Shown here: piece by piece, positions 55,101 to 61,760 of the stretch | Position numbering within the stretch: the stretch's first letter is position 1 | Layout of the letters: each line of letters begins with the position of its first letter | NCBI GenBank assembly: GCA_014155875.1 | Contig: JACEFZ010011080.1 | Coordinates: 687,001 to 751,000, forward strand | Direction of reading: 5' to 3' | DNA length: 64,000 nucleotides | From: Cepaea nemoralis | Lineage: Eukaryota > Mollusca > Gastropoda > Stylommatophora > Helicidae | Notes under the pieces: model-generated | Databases searched by the model: none | Told to the model about the DNA's origin: nothing | What the model saw: only the letters and a program-made list of their open reading frames with translations | Translations under genes and position numbers: made by a program

Positions 55101-55193
55101 TCTTTTCTGTATGTATTTGCAGGGACTATAACGACTTCCTGGACGACTTGGAAGAAGACCAGGCCATCAGGGAACATGTCAACATCTACAAAG
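25766..55193 (+). CDS. NMD3: NMD3, 60S ribosomal subunit nuclear export adaptor (14 exons; 3' end outside window)
   Basis: NMD3 binds nascent 60S subunits and links them to the exportin CRM1. Exons: 25766-25821, 29291-29425, 30189-30282, 31145-31225, 33254-33382, 37676-37766, 39294-39372, 42363-42459, 44356-44473, 47078-47220, 50178-50293, 51327-51399, 52680-52786, 55123-55193. All introns are GT-AG and all phases join, giving 463 codons; animal NMD3 is about 500. Zinc-binding Cys pairs are visible: CCCRC (20-24), MCVNC (35-39), FCRSC (58-62) and MCDDC (143-147). Family blocks AGFVWTEPHS, FSVEIVPICK, CRTHLGHIL and DFLDDLEED are present. The remaining C-terminal part, expected to hold the nuclear export signal, is to the right. 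The gene is likely single-copy and expressed everywhere; introns are swollen by repeats. Confidence 0.95.
25822..26110 (+). other. NMD3 intron 1, first part; AT-rich
   Basis: AT-rich intronic DNA with short tandem ATCATC and TATAATA stretches. No element recognised. Confidence 0.55.
26111..26248. mobile_element. Small hairpin MITE-like element
   Basis: The ends TGACCGACCAA and TTGGTCGGTCA are perfect 11-bp inverted repeats. The AT-rich interior is itself nearly palindromic (TTATTGTATTTTTATTTATT facing its complement). It is 138 bp with no coding. Superfamily is unclear. Confidence 0.65.
26430..26610 (-). mobile_element. SINE family A, decayed
   Basis: Contains the GACATCGCTGTCAACACCAG and TTTGCCATTGTTTACTGAAC blocks on the plus strand, so the sense strand is minus. 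Confidence 0.68.
26750..27080 (+). other. Unassigned insert in the LINE
   Basis: A GC-richer stretch with a perfect GACTTCGGAGG-type hairpin near 26905 and a CAAGCAAGCAAGCAA run at its end. It may be another short element; no family recognised. Confidence 0.4.
27630..27860 (-). mobile_element. SINE family A
   Basis: TTACAGGACGTTGCAG starts the match on the plus strand, followed by TTTGCTATTGCTTTCTGAAC. It resembles the 11474-11747 subfamily, including the GGCGAGAACC block. Confidence 0.75.
27983..28683. mobile_element. piggyBac-like MITE, about 700 bp
   Basis: TTAA at both ends (27983-27986 and 28680-28683) is followed by inverted termini CCTTTTACAGGG and CCCTTTACAGGG (11 of 12 match). TTAA targets and short C/G-anchored termini are the hallmark of piggyBac. 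There is no transposase frame, so it is non-autonomous. Confidence 0.8.
28684..28814 (+). other. Intronic unique sequence
   Basis: Nothing recognised. Confidence 0.5.
28815..28975 (+). mobile_element. SINE family A, partial
   Basis: Shares AAATCCTGCATACCACATTC and CAGAAAGCAATGG with the complete copy; sense is plus. Confidence 0.72.
28976..29290 (+). other. End of NMD3 intron 1
   Basis: No element recognised. A pyrimidine-rich tract at 29240-29270 precedes the exon 2 acceptor. Confidence 0.55.
29291..29425 (+). CDS. NMD3: NMD3 exon 2
   Basis: Residues 19-64 with three Cys-pair motifs of the N-terminal zinc region. Acceptor ATTTCAG, donor GAAAG|GTACAT. Confidence 0.93.
29567..29780 (+). mobile_element. 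SINE family C, decayed
   Basis: The head CACCATGGCAGAGTGGCCAA and the body block GCACTAGATGTAGTAGCA then GACTACACTTGAGTTCAAAG match the copies at 43620 and 52310. Confidence 0.7.
29896..30118 (+). repeat. Tandem repeat, about 33-bp unit, intron 2
   Basis: Seven copies built on TATGATAGAAAGTTCTGC, alternating two variants (GCGCAGGACATATGACT and GCACCAGACATCTCACA). Its 75-codon frame is a consequence of a unit length divisible by three. Confidence 0.88.
30189..30282 (+). CDS. NMD3: NMD3 exon 3
   Basis: Residues 64-95 (YLQPPNQWVKATLESRELL start). The acceptor TTTTAAAG at 30188 is chosen over TTGCAG ten bases later because only it keeps frame and restores the conserved RY-x-QPP. Confidence 0.9.
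30300..30734 (+). other. NMD3 intron 3, unassigned
   Basis: Two tRNA-like scraps are visible near 30300 and 30395 (GGACTAGCTCAGAGGTTGGC). They are too degraded to call as SINE or tRNA. Confidence 0.4.
30735..30975 (+). repeat. Dispersed repeat family D, longest copy
   Basis: Runs from ACTGGCACTTTGCCGTCTTG through GAGACCATGTGTTG to TTTACTCCAGAGGAAAGG. It matches the 13850 copy over about 220 bp. Confidence 0.65.
31145..31225 (+). CDS. NMD3: NMD3 exon 4
   Basis: Residues 96-122, VKLIDAGFVWTEPHSMRIKV and onward; 27 whole codons. Acceptor TCTACAG, donor GAG|GTCTGT. Confidence 0.95.
31236..31382 (+). repeat. 16-bp tandem repeat at the start of intron 4
   Basis: About eight copies of GTTAGTTGATCCATCT with variants, starting ten bases after the exon 4 donor. 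(Introns are numbered by the exon before them, so this is intron 4 of the gene.). Confidence 0.85.
31383..32199 (+). other. Intronic sequence, no gene recognised
   Basis: A tRNA-like B-box scrap (GGGTTGGAATCC) near 31433 is followed by short GTAGGTGCCCTGAAATA repeats (31495-31560). The rest is unassigned. Confidence 0.45.
32200..32535 (+). pseudogene. I-type LINE tail fragment
   Basis: The end reads GTEHLWECPECCDV in frame, like the closing zinc-type motif of I-type LINE polymerases, after LARMRQRGVTRGSG. Stops are present. Confidence 0.6.
32640..33175 (+). pseudogene. I-type LINE RNase H fragment
   Basis: MEAITAASRWFLETAATHIV then FITDLRNILSKVEKG resembles RNase H around its Glu and second Asp. 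The end LNQTAVGTISSMTIRWLL then MRECPECSDV matches the C-terminus. It is frameshifted and lies 78 bases upstream of exon 5. Confidence 0.7.
33254..33382 (+). CDS. NMD3: NMD3 exon 5
   Basis: Residues 123-165, 43 whole codons, with the MCDDCHRVEAKDFWRAV block. Acceptor TTCCACAG, donor AAG|GTATGT. Confidence 0.96.
33405..33990 (+). repeat. 53-bp tandem array adjoining the exon 5 donor
   Basis: About seven close copies (33405-33780) and decayed ones to about 33990. Each unit contains AGTATGTTATTAAT then GTTGCAAGTCAGGCAAACAT. The same order starts at the intron's own donor (GTATGTTAAT, then GTTGCAAGTCAGGC). Confidence 0.92.
34150..34388 (-). mobile_element. SINE family B, best tRNA head
   Basis: On the minus strand the A box reads TGGTCTAGTGGCTAGAATG and the B box GGTTCGAATCC, a clear RNA polymerase III promoter of tRNA origin. 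The family body follows, ending TATTGGCAGTAATTGACAG. Confidence 0.88.
34389..34765 (+). pseudogene. LINE tail fragment
   Basis: Translated pieces include MEIRFLRRIHNVSRIEKIRN and a GTRRRG-like linker. Multiple stops. It abuts the SINE. Confidence 0.65.
34850..35067 (-). mobile_element. tRNA-derived SINE, other family
   Basis: On the minus strand CAGTGGCATAGCACTTA (A-box-like) and GGGTTTGATTCC (B box) are spaced as in a tRNA. An unrelated body of about 140 bp follows. Confidence 0.6.
35187..35233. repeat. Poly-C run
   Basis: About 45 bases of C with one G and one T. Length is likely unreliable. Confidence 0.9.
35234..35767 (+). other. Intronic sequence, no gene recognised
   Basis: Nothing identified. 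Confidence 0.5.
35768..35990 (+). mobile_element. SINE family B, fused to a minisatellite
   Basis: tRNA-like head (GGCCAAGCGACTAGAATGCT), B box GTTTGAATCC, body CACTAGCCAGGCGGCCTTAA, end TATAGGCAGTAGATGACG. The 20-bp array starts within its terminal TGACAGTTAGACAG. Confidence 0.85.
35991..37589 (+). repeat. 20-bp minisatellite, about 80 copies
   Basis: The unit is GATACAACAGACAGACAAGT with a single common C/T variant (CAACAG or CAATAG). Period is exactly 20. The T variant is mixed in the first 650 bp and rare later. The three long minus-strand frames here exist because the unit has no stop in any of those frames. Confidence 0.98.
37676..37766 (+). CDS. NMD3: NMD3 exon 6
   Basis: Residues 166-195 plus one base: HKKTFFYLEQLILKHKAHRN block. 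Acceptor CTTGCAG, donor GCAG|GTAAGA. Confidence 0.95.
37810..38930 (+). repeat. Degenerate tandem repeat, about 22-24-bp unit, intron 6
   Basis: Dozens of diverged copies follow ATGAGATGTCATTAGGTGCT with indels. It starts within about 60-160 bases of the exon 6 donor. Confidence 0.85.
38931..39293 (+). other. End of intron 6, SINE-like remnant
   Basis: TCTACATGACAGAGTGGCCA then GTCATGGGTTTGATTTT looks like a decayed tRNA-type SINE head. Not assigned to a family. Confidence 0.4.
39294..39372 (+). CDS. NMD3: NMD3 exon 7 (3' end is the seed of a 54-bp array)
   Basis: Encodes DGLDFFFTKQDDAKKLLEFL then SAFVPSR with the last codon split. The end at 39372 restores the SRY junction to exon 8, matching the CRY junction of vertebrate NMD3. 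The donor TCTAG|GTATGT is repeated 33 more times downstream at 54-bp steps, all in frame, so the true 3' end in mRNA may vary. Confidence 0.9.
39345..41184 (+). repeat. 54-bp array of exon 7 3' end plus 5' splice site, 34 donors
   Basis: GTATGT occurs at 39373 + 54k for k = 0 to 33 (last at 41155), with no slippage. Every unit carries CTTCTAG|GTATGTACAT. The unit is 18 codons, YVHIASWCFCLSAFVPSR in the NMD3 frame, with Pro/Thr and Ser/Cys variants. The first unit is exon 7 itself. The reading frame stays open to 41248. The other long frames across it, both strands, are by-products of a 54-bp period. Confidence 0.98.
41255..41500 (-). mobile_element. SINE family A
   Basis: CTTTACAGGACGTCACAGTC opens the plus-strand match and AACTGCGCCTGTAACCCCTT closes it. 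On the minus strand GTGGCAAAGGGGTTA could be a weak A box. Confidence 0.75.
41501..42362 (+). other. Rest of intron 7, no gene recognised
   Basis: No element or coding signal identified apart from AT-rich patches. A segment around 41800-41960 may be a LINE scrap. Confidence 0.4.
42363..42459 (+). CDS. NMD3: NMD3 exon 8 (duplicated donor)
   Basis: Residues YVTGKELISHDVHTNKYNYK to FSVEIVPICK. Donor CTGTAAA|GTAAGT at 42460. A 36-bp tandem duplication repeats the exon end and donor, with a second GT at 42496, in frame. Confidence 0.92.
42441..42512 (+). repeat. 36-bp tandem duplication of the exon 8 donor
   Basis: 42441-42476 and 42477-42512 differ at one base (GTACCC/GTGCCC). Each holds CCCATCTGTAAA|GTAAGT. 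Use of the second donor would add 12 codons, VSLCCLIVPICK, in frame. Confidence 0.97.
42520..43260 (+). other. Intron 8, mostly unassigned
   Basis: A probable LINE scrap (GGCTTGGCCATGTCATAGGA) at about 42660. Nothing else recognised. Confidence 0.4.
43265..43512 (-). mobile_element. SINE family B
   Basis: Minus-strand head with TGGAGTGACTAGAATGCC and B box GTTCGAATCC; body and TACTGGCAGTAAATGACAG end as in the 34150 copy. Confidence 0.85.
43620..43920 (+). mobile_element. SINE family C
   Basis: GGTCAGCATGGCCAAATGGG head, AGGGGTTCAACCCC B box, body, and an A-rich tail near 43905-43920. Confidence 0.85.
43921..44355 (+). other. End of intron 8
   Basis: Two copies of AGAAAGATAGCACA-type sequence (44034, 44167 and 44266). 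A LINE-tail scrap at 44205-44265 shares TACAAGAGACAACATTGCAG with 51145. Confidence 0.45.
44356..44473 (+). CDS. NMD3: NMD3 exon 9
   Basis: DHIICLPPKTAQQIG through AIHVIDPSTLQ. Acceptor CTTGCAG, donor CAAG|GTTGGT. Confidence 0.95.
44562..45113 (-). mobile_element. Internally deleted mariner element
   Basis: 44765-44950 encodes a transposase N-terminus: CTKEEQRSVIHFLIREGVKS, then MKVKYGDACLSVQQVYEWS. 44648-44725 encodes the C-terminal end, FFYMNPSALLALKDL to DYIKK and stop. The catalytic DDD region between is gone. Termini CAAGGGGG and, inverted, CGAGGGGG, each followed by weakly similar sequence, are plausible TIRs; TA is seen only at the left. Confidence 0.72.
45280..45370 (-). mobile_element. 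tRNA-derived SINE head, short
   Basis: Minus strand: GGCAAAGTGGTTGCCCGCC then GCTGGTTCAATTTGAGCC, tRNA-like A and B boxes. No body family assigned. Confidence 0.5.
45371..45849 (+). other. Intron 9, no gene recognised
   Basis: Nothing identified. Confidence 0.5.
45850..46322 (+). pseudogene. LINE tail fragment, second subfamily
   Basis: A 152-codon frame from 45897 reads SYLEPVLLFGCESWNINEQI, MWFLRRMLRIPWTAKVTN and RKRQTAFFWSCDEKG (frameshifted from FFGHVMRRG). Same subfamily as 17283-17740. Confidence 0.82.
46325..46495 (-). mobile_element. SINE family A
   Basis: Plus strand shows TTTGCCATTGCTTTCTGAAT and CACAAACTGCGTTTGTAACT; it truncates a LINE tail on each side. Confidence 0.75.
46496..46830 (+). 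pseudogene. LINE tail fragment, third subfamily
   Basis: SLRRLRWIGHVRRINDGRIS and GQLQMGKRSRDRP, then in another frame a DVCKRDMIDTGI-like stretch. Truncated. Confidence 0.75.
46945..47025 (-). repeat. Dispersed repeat family D, short copy
   Basis: The minus strand reads GGCATTTTGCCGTCTTGACA then GATAGTTTGCTTC, matching the head of the 30735 copy. It ends about 50 bases before the exon 10 acceptor. Confidence 0.55.
47078..47220 (+). CDS. NMD3: NMD3 exon 10
   Basis: VAELSANQYWRYPFPTLVSP, then PKQLIEFMVMEVDVV and a basic end. Acceptor TGAAACAG, donor AAG|GTTGGA. Confidence 0.93.
47265..47540 (+). repeat. About 44-bp tandem array at the start of intron 10
   Basis: Six copies with GATAAGGTTGTGTTAGTTTT then GTATTATAACTTCATACATC. 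AAGGTTGTG in each unit resembles the true donor AAG|GTTGGA at 47221. Confidence 0.85.
47575..49720 (+). repeat. 38/42-bp minisatellite, about 53 copies
   Basis: The unit contains CTGAATACTGACATATA, TTATGATGGCTACACAACAT. From about 48940 most units gain an extra TGAC (ACTGACTGACATATA), lengthening 38 to 42 bp. Higher-order blocks recur (47785-47950 and 48120-48260 share the same variant order). Confidence 0.95.
49735..50160 (+). repeat. About 38-bp array running into the exon 11 acceptor
   Basis: Eleven or so copies with GATCTAAACATTGACTTATC then CTTATAATGTCTGCACAT. The last variants, ATCTTAACACTGACTTATCC and GTCTAACTTTTGACTTATCC, lead straight to the acceptor TCCACAG at 50177. Confidence 0.93.
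50178..50293 (+). CDS. NMD3: NMD3 exon 11
   Basis: HVLADVYVARMSDLG and FHCRTHLGHILKVSDIVLG. Acceptor GTCCACAG preceded by a 548-base AG-free stretch; donor CGG|GTGAGA. Confidence 0.95.
50510..50725 (+). pseudogene. LINE tail fragment
   Basis: Nucleotide match to the common tail (AAATTGGAGAATTTGACAAC, GATGGCTTGGCCACGTAGTA, AGACATGACCGCCCACG), ending in a short GATAAT stretch. Confidence 0.75.
50760..51200 (+). pseudogene. LINE C-terminal fragment, other clade
   Basis: Pieces read RYTKFKINEQISHVHMW, KYDISRQTF and TTVEDKLNGPLRT. These recall the conserved end (cysteine motif, DCPLYD.. then EDKLNGP) of a common invertebrate LINE. Frameshifted. Confidence 0.6.
51327..51399 (+). CDS. NMD3: NMD3 exon 12
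   Basis: FDFVNANLNHEHFEKLKVDK then VPDV. Acceptor ATCCAG, donor GTG|GTGAGT. Confidence 0.95.
51550..52165 (+). repeat. (TAC/ACT)n trinucleotide tract
   Basis: A long, imperfect (ACT)n region with a pure (TAC)n core at about 52060-52155. The poly-Thr, poly-Leu and poly-Val frames are artefacts. Confidence 0.96.
52310..52612 (+). mobile_element. SINE family C, best copy
   Basis: GGTCAGCATGGCCGAATGGA contains a tRNA-Leu/Ser-type A box. GGGGTTCAGATCC is the B box. The body is shared with 43620 and 8664, and there is an A-rich tail at 52588-52612. It ends 67 bases before exon 13. Confidence 0.88.
52680..52786 (+). CDS. NMD3: NMD3 exon 13
   Basis: MLIKKVFDRTKRMRNRKWKL, a basic stretch, then an acidic LLDTESVT. 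Acceptor CTGACAG, donor CAAA|GTAAGT. Confidence 0.95.
52915..54055 (-). pseudogene. LINE reverse transcriptase to tail, minus strand
   Basis: On the minus strand it reads VRQGCVMSPDLFLL near 54040, IRYADDTVLIADNEKDL with a catalytic YADD near 53910, then after a nested SINE the thumb and tail (MQRILWTDRKTNDQVLQETN, HVMRRNKLENLMTTGKIEG). It ends in ATC repeats at about 52912-52925, its 3' tail. It is the longest copy of the window's most frequent LINE. Frameshifts are present. Confidence 0.82.
53525..53745 (-). mobile_element. SINE family A, nested in a LINE
   Basis: Plus-strand match begins TTTTTACAGGACATGGCAGT and ends GTAAGCCCTTCGCCATGG. It shares orientation with its host LINE. Confidence 0.78.
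54110..54706 (-). pseudogene. I-type LINE RNase H fragment
   Basis: MTMEVMVVTQAFIWLESQHY, VLSDSMSMIRKIEAGSVPRR and LVNQHRTGTISHRTLMHML match the RNase H and tail of the 24535-25527 copy. The first Asp motif is lost. A C-run at 54128-54143 interrupts the end. Confidence 0.8.
54808..54950 (+). mobile_element. SINE family A, partial
   Basis: GCAATTTGCAAGCAGACTGC and GCCATGGCAAACTACTAAT align to the complete copy, sense plus. Confidence 0.65.
55123..55193 (+). CDS. NMD3: NMD3 exon 14
   Basis: DYNDFLDDLEEDQAIREHVN then IYK plus one base. Acceptor ATTTGCAG, donor AAAG|GTTAGC. At least one more coding exon lies beyond the satellite in the next intron. Confidence 0.95.
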
Positions 55194-58100
55194 GTTAGCT
55201 AAACAGGCATCTTCTGTGGATTCACCGTAGGATTATATCTTCTCAACAGAAAATATACTACATTGTTATAGTCAAGTAGATAATGCACTTAATTGTTATA
55301 ATCAATTAGATAATGCACTAGGTTGTTATAGTCAATTAGATAATGTACTAAGTTGTTATAATCAAGTAGATAATGCACTGTATTGTTATAGTCAATTAGA
55401 TAATGTACTAAGTTGTTATAATCAAGTAGATAATGCACTAGATTGTTATAATCAAGTAGATAATGCACTGTATTGTTATAGTCAAGTAGATAATGTACTA
55501 AGTTGTTATAATCAAGTAGATAATGCACTGTATTGTTATAGTCAATTAGATAATGTACTAAGTTGTTATAATCAAGTAGATAATGCACTGTATTGTTATA
55601 GTCAATTAGATAATGTACTAAGTTGTTATAATCAAGTAGATAATGCACTGTATTGTTATAGTCAATTAGATAATGTACTAAGTTGTTATAATCAAGTAGA
55701 TAATGCACTGTATTGTTATAGTCAATTAGATAATGTACTAAGTTGTTATAATCAAGTAGATAATGCACTGTATTGTTATAGTCAATTAGATAATGTACTA
55801 AGTTGTTATAATCAAGTAGATAATGCACTGTATTGTTATAGGTCAATTAGATAATGTACTAAGTTGTTATAATCAAGTAGATAATGCACTGTATTGTTAT
55901 AGTCAAGTAGATAATGTACTAAGTTGTTATAATCAAGTAGATAATGCACTGTATTGTTATAGTCAATTAGATAATGTACTAAGTTGTTATAATCAAGTAG
56001 ATAATGCACTGTATTGTTATAGTCAAGTAGATAATGTACTAAGTTGTTATAATCAAGTAGATAATGCACTGTATTGTTATAGTCAAGTAGATAATGTACT
56101 CAAGTTGTTATAATCAAGTAGATAATGCACTGTATTGTTATAGTCAATTAGATAATGTACTAAGTTGTTATAGTCAATTAGATAATGTACTAAGTTGTTA
56201 TAATCAAGTAGATAATGCACTGTAATTGTTATAGTCAAGTAGATAATGCACTAAGTTGTTATAATCAAGTAGATAATGCACTGTATTGTTATAGTCAAGT
56301 AGATAATGTACTAAGTTGTTATAATCAAGTAGATAATGCACTGTATTGTTATAGTCAAGTAGATAATGTACTAAGTTGTTATAATCAAGTAGATAATGCA
56401 CTGTATTGTTATAGTCAATTAGATAATGTACTAAGTTGTTATAATCAAGTAGATAATGCACTGTATTGTTATAGTCAATTAGATAATGTACTAAGTTGTT
56501 ATAATCAAGTAGATAATGCACTGTATTGTTATAGTCAAGTAGATATGTACTAAGTTGTTATAATCAAGTAGATAATGCACTGTATTGTTATAGTCAATTA
56601 GATAATGTACTAAGTTGTTATAATCAAGTAGATAATGCACTGTATTGTTATAGTCAATTAGATAATGTACTAAGTTGTTATAATCAAGTAGATAATGCAC
56701 TGTATTGTTATAGTCAAGTAGATAATGTACTAAGTTGTTATAATCAAGTAGATAATGCACTGTATTGTTATAGTCAATTAGATAATGTACTAAGTTGTTA
56801 TAATCAAGTAGATAATGTACTAAGTTGTTATAATCAAGTAGATAATGTACTAAGTTGTTATAATCAAGTAGATAATGCACTGTATTGTTATAGTCAATTA
56901 GATAATGTACTAAGTTGTTATAATCAAGTAGATATGCACTGTATTGTTATAGTCAAGTAGATAATGTACTAAGTTGTTATAATCAAGTAGATAATGACTG
57001 TATTGTTATAGTCAAGTAGATAATGTACTAAGTTGTTATAATCAAGTAGATAATGCACTGTATTGTTATAGTCAAGTAGATAATGTACTAAGTTGTTATA
57101 ATCAGTAGATAATGCACTGTATTGTTATAGTCAAGTAGTAATGTACTAAGTTGTTATAATCAAGTAGATAATGCACTGTATTGTTATAGTCAAGTAGATA
57201 ATGTTACTAAGTTGTTATAATCAAGTAGATAATGTACTAAGTTGTTATAATCAAGTAGATAATGCACTGATTGTTATAGTCAATTAGATAATGTACTAAG
57301 TTGTTATAATCAAGTAGATAATGCACTGTATTGTTATAGTCAAGTAGATAATGTACTAAGTTGTTATAATCAAGTAGATAATGCACTGTATTGTTATAGT
57401 CAAGTAGATAATGTACTAAGTTGTTATAATCAAGTAGATAATGCACTGTATTGTTATAGTCAAGTAGATAATGTACTAAGTTGTTTATAATCAAGTAGAT
57501 AATGCACTGTATTGTTATAGTCAAGTAGATAATGTACTAAGTTGTTATAATCAAGTAGATAATGCACTGTATTGTTATAGTCAAGTAGATAATGTACTAA
57601 GTTGTTATAATCAAGTAGATAATGCACTGTATTGTATAGTCAATTAGATAATGTACTAAGTTGTTATAATCAAGTAGATAATGCACTGTATTGTTATAGT
57701 CAATTAGATAATGTACTAAGTTGTTTATAATCAAGTAGATAATGCACTGTATTGTTATAGTCAATTAGATAATGTACTAAGTTGTTATAATCAAGTAGAT
57801 AATGCACTGTATTGTTATAGTCAATTAGATAATGTACTAAGTTGTTATAATCAAGTAGATAATGTACTAAGTTGTTATAATCAAGTAGATAATGTACTAA
57901 GTTGTTATAATCAAGTAGATAATGCACTGTATTGTTATAGTCAATTAGATAATGTACTAAGTTGTTATAATCAGTAGATAATGCACTGTATTGTTATAGT
58001 CAAGTAGATAATGTACTAAGTTGTTATAATCAAGTAGATAATGCACTGTATTGTTATAGTCAAGTAGATAATGTACTAAGTTGTTATAATCAAGTAGATA

Positions 58101-58467
58101 ATGCACTGTATTGTTATAGTCAATTAGATAATGTACTAAGTTGTTATAATCAAGTAGATAATGCACTGTATTGTTATAGTCAAGTAGATAATGTACTAAG
58201 TTGTTATAATCAAGTAGATAATGCACTGTATTGTTATAGTCAATTAGATAATGTACTAAGTTGTTATAATCAAGTAGATAATGCACTGTATTGTTATAGT
58301 CAAAGTAGATAATGGTACTAAGTTGTTATAATCAAGTAGATAATGCACTGTATTGTTATAGTCAATTAGATAATGTACTAAGTTGTTATAATCAAGTAGA
58401 TAATGCACTGTATTGTTATAGTCAATTAGATAATGTACTAAGTTGTTATAATCAATTAGATAATGCA

Positions 58468-58484
58468 AGATGTGTATAAGAGAC
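58468..58484 (+). other. Tn5/Nextera mosaic-end sequence (probable assembly artefact)
   Basis: AGATGTGTATAAGAGAC is the first 17 of 19 bases of the Tn5 mosaic end used in tagmentation libraries. It sits exactly between GATAATGCA and CTGTATTG, which join to give a normal repeat unit. Confidence 0.9.
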
Positions 58485-61349
58485 CTGTATTGTTATAGTC
58501 AATTAGATAATGTACTAAGTTGTTATAATCAAGTAGATAATGCACTGTATTGTTATAGTCAATTAGGATAATGTACATAAGTTGTTATAATCAAGTAGAT
58601 AATGCACTGTATTGTTATAGTCAGTAGCTAATGTACAAGTTGTTATAATCAAGTAGATAATGCACTGTATTGTTATAGTCAATTAGATAATGTACTAAGT
58701 TGTTATAATCAAGTAGATAATGCACTGTATTGTTATAGTCAAGTAGATAATGTACTAAGTTGTTATAATCAAGTAGATAATGCACTAGATTGTTATAATC
58801 AAGTAGATAATGCACTGTATTGTTATAGTCAATTAGATAATGCACTAGGTTGTTATAGTCAAGTAGATAATGTACTAAGTTGTTATAATCAAGTAGATAA
58901 TGCACTAGGTTGTTATAATCACGTAGATAATGCACTAGGTTGTTATAATCAATTAGATAATGCACTAGATTGTTATAATCAATTAGATAATGCACTAAGT
59001 TGTTATAATCAATTATATAATGCACTAGTTGTTATAATCAATTATATAATGCACTAAGTTGTTATAATCAATTAGATAATGCACTAAGTTGTTATAATCA
59101 ATTAGATAATGCACTAAGTTGTTATAATCAATTAGATAATGCACTAGATTGTTATAATCAATTAGATAATGTACTAAGTTGTTATAATCAATTAGATAAT
59201 GTACTAGGTTGTTATAATCAATTAGATAATGTACTAAGTTGTTATAATCAATTAGATAATGCACTAGATTGTTATAGTCAAGTAGATAATGTACTAGGTT
59301 GTTATAATCAATTAGATAATGCACTAAGTTGTTATAATCAATTATATAATGCACTAAGTTGTTATAATCAATTAGATAATGCACTAGATTGTTATAATCA
59401 ATTAGATAATGCACTAGGTTGTTATAATCAATTAGATAATGCACTAAGTTGTTATAATCAATTATATAATGCACTAAGTTGTTATATTCAATTAGATAAT
59501 GCACTAGATTGTTATAGTCAATTAGATAATGCACTAGATTGTTATAATCAATTAGATAATGCACTAGATTGTTATAATCAATTAGATAATGCACTAGATT
59601 GTTATAATCAATTAGATAATGCACTAGATTGTTATAATCAATTAGATAATGCACTAGATTGTTATAATCAATTAGATAATGCACTAAGTTGTTATAATCA
59701 ATTATATAATGCACTAAGTTGTTATATTCAATTAGATAATGCACTAGATTGTTATAGTCAATTAGATAATGCACTAGGTTGTTATAATCAATTAGATAAT
59801 GCACTAGATTGTTATAGTCAAGTAGATAATGCACTAGATTGTTATAATCAATTAGATAATGCACTAGGTTGTTATAATCAATTAGATAATGCACTAGGTT
59901 GTTATAATCAATTAGATAATGCACTAGATTGTTATAGTCAAGTAGATAATGCACTAGATTGTTATAATCAATTAGATAATGCACTAGATTGTTATAATCA
60001 ATTAGATAATGCACTAGGTTGTTATAATCAATTAGATAATGCACTAGGTTGTTATAGTCACGTAGATAATGCACTAAGTTGTTATAATCAAGTAGATAAT
60101 GCACTAGGTTGTTATAGTCAATTAGATAATGCACTAGATTGTTATAATCAATTAGATAATGCACTAGATTGTTATAATCAATTAGATAATGCACTAGATT
60201 GTTATAATCAATTAGATAATGCACTAGGTTGTTATAATCAATTAGATAATGCACTAGATTGTTATAATCAATTAGATAATGCACTAGGTTGTTATAATCA
60301 ATTAGATAATGCACTAGATTGTTATAATCAATTAGATAATGCACTAGGTTGTTATAATCAAGTAGATAATGCACTAGATTGTTATAATCAAGTAGATAAT
60401 GCACTAGGTTGTTATAATCAAGTAGATAATGCACTAGATTGTTATAATCAAGTAGATAATGCACTAGATTGTTATAATCAAGTAGATAATGCACTAGATT
60501 GTTATAATCAATTAGATAATGCACTAGATTGTTATAATCAAGTAGATAATGCACTAGATTGTTATAATCAATTAGATAATGCACTAGATTGTTATAATCA
60601 ATTAGATAATGCACTAGATTGTTATAATCAAGTAGATAATGCACTAGGTTGTTATAATCAAGTAGATAATGCACTAGATTGTTATAATCAATTAGATAAT
60701 GCACTAGATTGTTATAATCAAGTAGATAATGCACTAGATTGTTATAATCAAGTAGATAATGCACTAGATTGTTATAATCAAGTAGATAATGCACTAGATT
60801 GTTATAATCAATTAGATAATGCACTAGATTGTTATAATCAAGTAGATAATGCACTAGATTGTTATAATCAAGTAGATAATGCACTAGATTGTTATAATCA
60901 ATTAGATAATGCACTAGGTTGTTATAATCAAGTAGATAATGCACTAGATTGTTATAATCAAGTAGATAATGCACTAGGTTGTTATAATCAAGTAGATAAT
61001 GCACTAGGTTGTTATAATCAATTAGATAATGCACTAAGTTGTTATAATCAAGTAGATAATGCACTAGGTTGTTATAATCAATTAGATAATGCACTAAGTT
61101 GTTATAATCAATTAGATAATGCACTAGATTGTTATAATCAATTAGATAATGCACTAGATTGTTATAATCAAGTAGATAATGCACTAGATTGTTATAATCA
61201 AGTAGATAATGCACTAGATTGTTATAATCAATTAGATAATGCACTAGGTTGTTATAATCAAGTAGATAATGCACTAGATTGTTATAATCAAGTAGATAAT
61301 GCACTAGGTTGTTATAATCAAGTAGATAATGCACTAGGTTGTTATAATC

Positions 61350-61760
61350 AATTAGATATGCCTAAGTTGTTATAGATCAAGTAGGATAATGCACTAGGTG
61401 GTTTATAATCTATTAGATTACTGCAACTAAGTTGTTATAGAATCAATTAGATAATGCACTAAAGTTGTTATAATCAAGTAGATAAGTGCACTAGATTGTT
61501 ATAATCAATTAGATAATGCACTAGGTTTGTTATAATCAATTAGATAAATGCACATACTAGGTGTTATAGTCAAGTAGATAATGCCACTGAGGTTGTTATA
61601 ATCAATTAGATAATGCACTAGGATTGTTATAATCGAGAACAATTAGATAATGCCTACGTTGTTATAGGATCAATTAGATAATGCACTAGGTTGTTATAAT
61701 CAATTAGATAATGCACTAATTGTTATAATCAATTAGATAATGCACTAGAGTTGTTATAAT
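61350..61760. other. Indel-rich zone in the satellite (likely low-quality consensus)
   Basis: Nearly every unit has a one- or two-base insertion or deletion (for example TATAGATCAAGTAGGATAA), unlike the cleaner flanks. Confidence 0.65.

Noticed and set aside
59025..61334. 769-codon minus-strand frame with a ten-residue repeat
   Set aside because: A 30-bp unit with no stop on that strand; breaks at every indel and continues as many separate frames.
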